Source: Cercophora sp. LCS_1
Taxonomy: Eukaryota > Ascomycota > Sordariomycetes > Sordariales > Lasiosphaeriaceae
NCBI GenBank assembly: GCA_036250225.1
Contig: JAPZLL010000002.1
Span: forward strand, 992,001 to 1,056,000
Length of the DNA stretch: 64,000 nucleotides
Reading direction: 5' to 3'
This document shows, one piece after another, positions 57,750-64,000 of the stretch. Made by a program: the position numbers and the translations under genes. The stretch's first letter is position 1, and every line of letters starts with the position of its first letter. A model generated the notes under the pieces. It did not search any database. It saw only the letters and a list, made by a program, of their open reading frames with translations, and had not been told where the DNA came from.

Positions 57750-59192
57750 TCATTCGTCTTGCTCCTTGGTCAACACCCGCCTTCTCCGAATGAGTTCGGC
57801 GATTGGTACATCGTCATCCTCGTCCTCGAGCGGCACCACATACTGGGCCCCATCGTCTTGCTCAATTTCCTCATCGACTCCATAGTCCCACAGTGTATCC
57901 CCTTCGGCGTTAGTCCACGCCCGTGGCCCCTCCCACTCATAGTTAGGCCGTTGGCCCCCGTCCGGCACGTCCATCTCCTCCAACTCCGCAATAATACCAG
58001 ATTGTTGCGCCTGAGCGCGGAATAACTGCTTTCGCCTCTGCACATCGGCGAGCTGCCGCCGCGCAAATGCCGCCTTGACATCCTCGGTGGTCTCAGAGTT
58101 GTTCGCATAATAAGCGTCATCCGTCCCCACACGCGATGCCGCACCCGGCCATCCGGACTGCGCCCTTCGGAGTTTTTCCGGGTCTGGAGGGGGCCACATC
58201 CCGGGGAGGTCATTAAAGCCGTTCTCTTCCCATTCCCACCCAGCCCCTTTGCCTGGCGTCTTGGTGTTGATCAAAGGTCCGCCGGAAAAGGGGAAGAACC
58301 AAAGCAATGGGTTAAACGTGCCCATTGCCTGCGCCATATTGGAGAAGATTCCGAGGTCATAGGGAAACTCTATACGGCTGAGGTGCGCAAGTAGAACACC
58401 GCTATCACCGTCAGCGCCCCAGAAATCGCCGTTGCGTGCACTGCTGTCCGAGTCACCCTCCAATCGGCCGAGCACAGCCTCGTGACGCTCAACTTCCCAA
58501 TCTTCGATCATGGTGCTGTTCAAGACCCAACCCCTGATTGTGGTGAAGAAGAGAATGCTGAGAGCGATGGAGGTGGCGGCGTCGACGAGGGAGATGATGG
58601 TTAGGGAGACGAGCTGGGTGAGGGATGGGCCAAGATAGGCGGGGAGGTGCCGATCGGACCAGATGCCGGACATACGCTGGAAGACAAAGTAACCCAGATA
58701 CCAGAGGGCCATGTTGGTCCAGAAGAGGAAACGGATGAAGTAGGGGAACGTTTGCATTGACACGCAGTTGCCCGTCCACGGGCAGTGGTGGTCCATTTTG
58801 GGGATACACCGATTACAGTGACGGCAGTGGTGCGCCCGTAAGGGCTTGGGGGCGCGGCATTTCTTACACCACCGGGGCGTAGTCTTGGTCGCAGCGCTTG
58901 CTTTCATCGCGGCGGATGCGCTTTGCGGTGGGGACGGCTCGGAGTCGTAGGCGAGGGCCGGATACCGACCCGGGTTGACGGTACATGCTTTATAGTAGGT
59001 GTACCACACGCAGACCAAAAGTGTGTTGAAGACAACAGTCTGGCGTTGAGTCAGAGCACCGGGGGCTAGGTCAGGAGCGTTGTTGAAAAGCCATTGCGAA
59101 AAATAGCCGAGAAAGGCGATGAGAATGCAGACGGCTGGAATTGCAAATACTTGTAGCCCCGCGGTTGCAGGACCAGTCTTGAGGCCGCTCAT
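57750..59192 (-). CDS. PFA4: DHHC palmitoyltransferase, Pfa4 type
   Basis: ER protein S-acyltransferase; yeast Pfa4 palmitoylates chitin synthase Chs3, so it fits a cell-wall role. Single exon, 480 aa from the ATG at 59192 (MSGLKTGPATAGLQ); an in-frame ATG at 59282 would add 30 residues that lack family similarity. Two transmembrane helices precede the Cys-rich DHHC domain (WCKKCRAPKPLRAHHC, CIPKMDHHCPWTGNCVS; catalytic Cys137), and two follow (WTNMALWYLGYFVF, LVSLTIISLVDAATSIALS). The long cytosolic tail has a Pro-rich FNDLPGMWPPPDPEK segment and is acidic at the end (EDEDDDVP). Confidence 0.92.
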   Translation of the reverse strand: MSGLKTGPATAGLQVFAIPAVCILIAFLGYFSQWLFNNAPDLAPGALTQRQTVVFNTLLVCVWYTYYKACTVNPGRYPALAYDSEPSPPQSASAAMKASAATKTTPRWCKKCRAPKPLRAHHCRHCNRCIPKMDHHCPWTGNCVSMQTFPYFIRFLFWTNMALWYLGYFVFQRMSGIWSDRHLPAYLGPSLTQLVSLTIISLVDAATSIALSILFFTTIRGWVLNSTMIEDWEVERHEAVLGRLEGDSDSSARNGDFWGADGDSGVLLAHLSRIEFPYDLGIFSNMAQAMGTFNPLLWFFPFSGGPLINTKTPGKGAGWEWEENGFNDLPGMWPPPDPEKLRRAQSGWPGAASRVGTDDAYYANNSETTEDVKAAFARRQLADVQRRKQLFRAQAQQSGIIAELEEMDVPDGGQRPNYEWEGPRAWTNAEGDTLWDYGVDEEIEQDDGAQYVVPLEDEDDDVPIAELIRRRRVLTKEQDE

Positions 59193-60398
59193 TGTACTAT
59201 CGGCCCATTTGATATGCAAAGTGCAATCGTGGAACTGGAAGGGTTGTCGTGATGTTGGCAGGACGGGACGTTCTCCATGCATGGAAGTTCACGGCCCCAC
59301 CACGATGCAGTGCTGGCTCCACTCGCCGGGAGAAGACCCTAACCCTGAATCTTCAGGATAGGGAGTCGCGGCGATGCGCGAACTTTTTGTGAGGAAGGCT
59401 CTCAAGTGGTATTCAATAGATCCCCTAGCTGTTAAGATGAACACCTCGTCAATGATGATGCTGAGATGCAATCCGTCCCAGTCTCGCATTCGCCCGAGAC
59501 TGGTGAGGTCGGTCCGTGCAACAGCCGCAGATCTAGGCTGACAGGGGTTCAGATGCTTGTCTCAAGGTGGGTCCCAACTGACAACGGTCCCGTTGCAACC
59601 TCCAACGGCGCCGACCTCCATTCCATCATATAAGGGGCGCCTGATACTAACGAGTGTGCTTATCGATGGTCTGTTGGATCATTCTCACATCCAGGTGTCT
59701 GGGTGTGTCTTCTCATGGCTACAACAGGAGGTAGCTCGCAATTGGCCTTGGTCTGGTACGAGCCAACTTCAGTGTCGACGCTGGATTTTTTGAACGGCCA
59801 CTGACCCTCTACTAGTGCCACAGCTTCATTCCTTTGGCTTGTGCACAACCTTGACAGCCACCAGTTGATTGGTATGACTCCTTTCTCTTTTCCCGCTTTA
59901 CTTGGACTTGCTAACTCGAGCTACAGAGCAGCCACGTCTTTCATCTGTCCTCTGCCTCTTCATATCTGGAACATGTGCATTCGCTGTCAGCTTCCTTTCA
60001 CTATGGCTGCCAGGCGCGAACGGGAGATTTGGTGAGTTCCGGTGAATCCCTTCCGACGCTTGCTGACCCATGAGAGACGACGACCTTGGGGGGTTGAGAA
60101 TGCCAGTCTCGGTGCAGGCGTCGAGAGTAAGCTTGCCGAGGAAACCACGTCGCTTTTTTCTACCCGCACTGGTGGTCTGTATAATATTACGCCTTGAGCT
60201 TTTCCATCGTGTTTCCTCGGGTCTCCTGTGCTCAAGCTCAGGCATTCAGGTCGGTAGCTCCTTGCTCACCACACAAATACCGGTTCCTGACAACCCTTCC
60301 TAAAGGTATGGGTTCTGTTAGCAATTCTGTTGTACGACCTCTTCTCCGGCCGGAGACCACGATCCCGCTCTGGAGGCGAGAAAGCTGAAGACGACGAC
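59193..60398. promoter_or_regulatory. Divergent PFA4/GT90 upstream region
   Basis: 1.2 kb. No gene or strong element recognised; a non-coding 5' exon of the GT90 gene could lie here. Confidence 0.4.
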
Positions 60399-62810
60399 AT
60401 GGGACAAACCCTCTTCGATGCTCTATTTAGCGCTCTAGCCAACTGGTTTCATGGATCAACGCTTCCCCTCCTAACATCAGTCCTGGCTCTAACGTACGGC
60501 ACTTCTCTTGTCTTTTCACAAGAATCCAAGTCAACTGCCTTCTGCTCAAGTACAGACAACAGATTGACCATTGTTTTTTATCAGTGGGCCGGCATCTTCC
60601 TTGATACCGCTTTGATCATTATGTCCTGGCGCGTCCTTGCCTGGGCTCGAACGACGAAGAGCCGACTCAGAGCGTTGGGTGCGATTTTGATAAGCTCTTC
60701 CGGTGGCATGGGCTTTTTGTATTTGGCGTATCAATCGCTTCAGCCAGGCAAACCGATGAGCTACCACTTCAGAGGCCTCGATTCTTTGTACTGTTTTGAT
60801 ATCGTGGTTGACGGCCTTGCCCTGGGGCTCTTTCTCATCTCGACATCTCTGCTCACCACCGATGGGAGTCCTCTTCCCCTGGTGGGGATTACTGTCTTCG
60901 CCGATGGTCTGTCACTCGCAATTCAACAGATCTGGTTTACAAGGCCCTGGGAGAATGTTTCGCCTGCCACTACATACCTCGCCATAATGCTCATATGCGG
61001 CGGTTTTGCCTGCTTCATTTATGCCAACAACCTCCGGACCGTCTTGTTCCTACGCCGCGCATTGGTTGTCTTCTCTCTCCTCGTGGTAACAATATCTGCG
61101 ACAATCTATACCCTTCTGCACGGCCGAAGGGTGTTGGATGGCCACCCCCTGGATCGTCTCATATATGACGGGAGAGTTGAGGCAGACCGGTTTCTTCTTC
61201 AGGCGAGTGTCAGCGATTCTCTCGCTGTCGCAGTCCAAGAGTACAAGGAACGTCATGGGGGCCGGGACCCTCCCCAGAAGTTCGATGTCTGGTACCAATT
61301 CGCCAAGGAACGAAAGTCACCCATCATCGACCACTTCGCCCAAATTGACCTGGATCTTCTGCCCTTCTACGGGATGGCACCGGAGAAAATCCGCCAGGGA
61401 ATTCACCAGCTCAGAGCAGAACCTGACATTATGGTGGTTAGAATACAAAACGGCACAGTCGTTCATGGACTTCCGTCTGGGTCTCCTCACCAGCCCATGG
61501 TAGATGACTTTGCTGGCTTGATAAAAGCGTTCGGAAAGCATTTACAAGATGGATTAGAATTTGCCGTCAACTTGAACAATCGCCCAAGAGTCCTGGCACC
61601 TTGGGAAGACAGAAATCGGTTCGCCGTCGCAGCCAGACCAAAGGGTTTGAGCGGACTACTGACGAGGCGCTCCGCCGACGTTGCAGCGCTTTCGAGGGAT
61701 CCCCTGCAGCAGAGAGGTGCAGAGTTCATCACAATGCTCAGCAATTATACCACTCCAAGTGTATTCCGAGAGATGACCGCTATCGCTTGCCCGCTTGGAA
61801 CTGAAACCCGGTCTGGAGTTCACCGGGACAACAAGGCCTTCTGCTCTTCATGTGTCAGACCGCAATCACAACAACAGTACCTCGAGTACTGGTCGAAGTC
61901 CTTGGAGCTTTGCCATCAATCGGACCTGCTTCAGTTACATGGCTTTCATATGTCTCCCCCAAACCCAAGACCCCTCCAAGAGCTGTTGCCAGTATTTAGC
62001 GGATCCAAGACCAGCAGCTACAGCGACATACTGATCCCCCTTCGCCGTGAGGGACATGGTTCCAGCACTGGTGATCGCGATTTCGGTATGAAACGAAGAC
62101 AGTTATTCTGGCGTGGGAAACTGGAGGTCGACGCTCTGGGGAGGTCAGACCTTTTGAGAAGTGGGCACCAAGAGCGTCTCTCGCACCTCATCAACAATGC
62201 ATCGGCGTCTGACAAGACAACCGTCCTCCTTCCGGCCTCGAGAAAGCCGGGGAAGTTTATTTATGAGGAAGTGTCGATCGCAACACTTAATTCGGCCCTC
62301 CCCATAGATGTCGGTTTCAACGAAATCACTGATCCATGTGAGGGATGCCGTGATGCCGCCCGCTCCGAATTTGGTCTAAAGCCAGAGGAGGACTCCACGA
62401 TGTACCAGTACGTGCTCGTTATGGATACGGAGAATGGTCCCCCCGACAACTTGCTTGGTGTCTTGCACTCAAAGAGCGTCCCTTTCCTCTCGACCATTTT
62501 CAGGGAGTGGTACTCTGAGCGGCTGTTGCCATGGGTTCACTTTGTTCCAATCGACATCCGGTTCCACGCGCTTCATAGCACCCTTGCGTACTTTACAGGG
62601 CTTGGCTCAACAGGGAAAGAGAAGATAAATGGCAGGAAGATGAAAATGGACTCAAAAGTGGGCAATGCGGAGTGGATCGCTGATGAAGGGCGCCGATTCG
62701 CGTCCAAAGCATTGAGGAAGGAGGACATGGAGGTGTATATGTTCCGCTTATTGCTGGAGTGGAGTCGACTGGTGAGCGACCAGCGGGATGAGCTTCATTT
62801 CGTATTATGA
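60399..62810 (+). CDS. CAP10-like glycosyltransferase (GT90)
   Basis: Single exon, 803 aa from the ATG at 60399; the frame is open 69 nt upstream from a non-ATG codon. The N-terminal third has about six or seven hydrophobic segments (PLLTSVLALTYGTSLVFS, IFLDTALIIMSWRVLAW, VDGLALGLFLISTSLL, ALVVFSLLVVTISATIYTLL), and the C-terminal two thirds form the luminal catalytic domain. The CAP10 signature is near residues 695-740: YVLVMDTENGPPDNLLGVL, LHSKSVPFLSTIFREWYSE and LPWVHFVPI. CAP10 relatives transfer xylose to capsule or other glycans; the substrate in filamentous fungi is not known. Only 70 bp separate its stop from the convergent metallo-hydrolase gene. Confidence 0.88.
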   Translation: MGQTLFDALFSALANWFHGSTLPLLTSVLALTYGTSLVFSQESKSTAFCSSTDNRLTIVFYQWAGIFLDTALIIMSWRVLAWARTTKSRLRALGAILISSSGGMGFLYLAYQSLQPGKPMSYHFRGLDSLYCFDIVVDGLALGLFLISTSLLTTDGSPLPLVGITVFADGLSLAIQQIWFTRPWENVSPATTYLAIMLICGGFACFIYANNLRTVLFLRRALVVFSLLVVTISATIYTLLHGRRVLDGHPLDRLIYDGRVEADRFLLQASVSDSLAVAVQEYKERHGGRDPPQKFDVWYQFAKERKSPIIDHFAQIDLDLLPFYGMAPEKIRQGIHQLRAEPDIMVVRIQNGTVVHGLPSGSPHQPMVDDFAGLIKAFGKHLQDGLEFAVNLNNRPRVLAPWEDRNRFAVAARPKGLSGLLTRRSADVAALSRDPLQQRGAEFITMLSNYTTPSVFREMTAIACPLGTETRSGVHRDNKAFCSSCVRPQSQQQYLEYWSKSLELCHQSDLLQLHGFHMSPPNPRPLQELLPVFSGSKTSSYSDILIPLRREGHGSSTGDRDFGMKRRQLFWRGKLEVDALGRSDLLRSGHQERLSHLINNASASDKTTVLLPASRKPGKFIYEEVSIATLNSALPIDVGFNEITDPCEGCRDAARSEFGLKPEEDSTMYQYVLVMDTENGPPDNLLGVLHSKSVPFLSTIFREWYSERLLPWVHFVPIDIRFHALHSTLAYFTGLGSTGKEKINGRKMKMDSKVGNAEWIADEGRRFASKALRKEDMEVYMFRLLLEWSRLVSDQRDELHFVL

Positions 62811-62880
62811 ACGAACATTTTCCGTGCAAGTTGGATGTAAAGAGGAGTGTATTGATAATTATCCGATTGGCTTGACTTAT

Positions 62881-63875
62881 CTAGTCGAGTAGAAGAGGAT
62901 GATCTTTGTATCCCATGGACTTTAACTGAATCCTCATACTATCCAGAACCCGGTCCTTCACCTGAACATCCTCGACATCCTGGCCAACAAAAGCCCCATG
63001 TGTACTTGTGAATGTATACTCTTTTAGTATATCCCACATGCGAGAGATATCATCAGGACCGAGAGGTATATAATTCGGGATGCTCCACATGAAAGCGAAC
63101 GTGTTCACTCCAGGAGGCCGCTCTCGCGGCTCGCCCAGGGCGTTGACTCTCCAGTTCGCCATTCCAGCCGGCGTTATCATCAGGGTATCCGCAACGAAGA
63201 GATGTTCCTCGAACAGGAGAACCACTATTTCCTATTATTTAGCGCTCGATTCTTCGAAGAATAAACAAGGGCACAGGAAAAAAAGGCGTGCTCACAGCTC
63301 CCAGGGAAGTGACCACCCAGTTTAATAACTTTGATCCCGGTTTTGCGCCAGTCGGCGTCAATCTCAGTCTCGACTTGGTCAAGAAAGACTGGGTGTTCGC
63401 TGGGGCGAGCTATCCACTGCTTGTCCTCGGCAGCAAGGTAGACGGGGCAGTTAAACGCTGCGGCCCACTCGACATGTGTCGAGTAGTAATGGGGATGCGA
63501 GATGACTATCCCTTTGAGACCCCCGAGTTTCTGTATTCCTGTGATGGTCTCACTGTCCAAAAGTGTCACACAGTCCCACAAGATGTTTCCTGCCGGGGTC
63601 CGAATGAGGATGGCTCTCTGGCCAATGGCAAACTTGGGGGTCGTGGTGATGGATATGAGTCGTGAGTCGTCTGGATGACTCCGGAACTCATTCTTGTGGC
63701 GGGAGCGGATGGCGGAGAGGGTGGTGAAGGATTGTCCCGAGGCAGGCGTGTACTGGCGTGGATCATCACAGATGAAGCATGCCTTGAGAGTGTGGCAACC
63801 TGTGGTGGGAAACTGAGTTCCGCACGCCACGCAGATCAGGTAGTCATCGGACTGGGCTGGAGTGTTGGGATTCAT
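62881..63875 (-). CDS. Metallo-beta-lactamase-fold protein with N-terminal zinc ribbon
   Basis: Exons 63875-63296 and 63224-62881, with a 71-nt intron, give 307 aa. Residues 14-36 carry CVACGTQF...CFICDD, a likely Cys4 zinc ribbon. The hydrolase core has SHPHYYSTHVEW (residues 126-137) where the family usually shows HxHxDH: the first two His are kept, the Asp and third His are replaced by Tyr and Ser. The later ligands look present: GGHFPGSL (made by splicing), LFVADTLM and STHGAF. Start ATG 63875 gives MNPNTPAQSDD; the frame upstream opens with a non-ATG codon at 63995. Substrate unknown. Confidence 0.82.
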
Positions 63876-64000
63876 GTCTTCTGCGTATGGTAGTTTGGTT
63901 GGTATTACAACTATCAAAGGACTGTCTAGATAGAAACCTGCAGTGAGGGGAAGGGTGTGATGGTGTGCAAGGATTCCACTTTGCACAGCAAACACGATGA
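63876..64000. other. Upstream flank at window end
   Basis: 125 bp of 5' flank of the metallo-hydrolase gene; the window ends here. Confidence 0.5.

Overview
The window is nuclear DNA from a filamentous ascomycete (Pezizomycotina, most likely a Sordariomycete). The basis is gene content (NoxA-type NADPH oxidase, class I myosin with SH3 tail, Pal1, CAP10/GT90 enzyme, UAP1), many introns of about 47-86 nt with CTAAC/CTGAC-like branch sites, intergenic spaces of 0.07-3.8 kb and moderately GC-rich coding sequence. No bacterial or viral gene, transposon, rRNA or convincing tRNA was seen. I cannot name the species from sequence alone.

Layout: 1-5288 has no gene I can support; it holds pyrimidine-rich tracts, a 15-bp hairpin, TTGC/CTTG microsatellites and a suspicious assembly gap made of a 75-nt poly-G run, seven Ns and a duplicated 68-bp flank. 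Then follow RPB1 (Pol II largest subunit), SWD1 (COMPASS), THG1 (tRNA-His guanylyltransferase), a TMA23-like nucleolar G-patch protein, an unrecognised 752-aa membrane protein, RSC4 (tandem bromodomains), CKS1, ERO1, USB1 (U6 snRNA phosphodiesterase), PAL1, CFT1/CPSF160, an LMBD1-type membrane protein, an ANCHR/ZFYVE19-like zinc-finger protein, a Gly/Ser-rich GPI-anchored wall protein, a Mug/TDG-type DNA glycosylase, UAP1, SYM1/Mpv17, NoxA, MYO1, PFA4 (DHHC palmitoyltransferase), a GT90/CAP10 glycosyltransferase and a metallo-beta-lactamase-fold protein.

The set is mainly housekeeping: transcription and RNA processing (RPB1, SWD1, RSC4, CFT1, USB1, THG1), secretion and cell wall (ERO1, UAP1, GT90, PFA4, GPI protein), and polarity or redox growth control (NoxA, MYO1, PAL1). 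These are not an operon. From USB1 onward the genes alternate strand almost perfectly, giving divergent promoters and convergent 3' ends. I rebuilt exon structures by hand; in nearly all of them the exon sum is a whole number of codons and the junction restores a family-conserved sequence.

The observations most worth a second look are an in-frame open extension after the LMBD1 stop codon that contains a second copy of the C-terminal repeat, three inferred GC-AG introns (one in THG1, two in SYM1), a nested inverted-repeat structure in the 3.8-kb NoxA/MYO1 spacer, and two protein families of unknown function. I did not find a clearly new multi-gene system.
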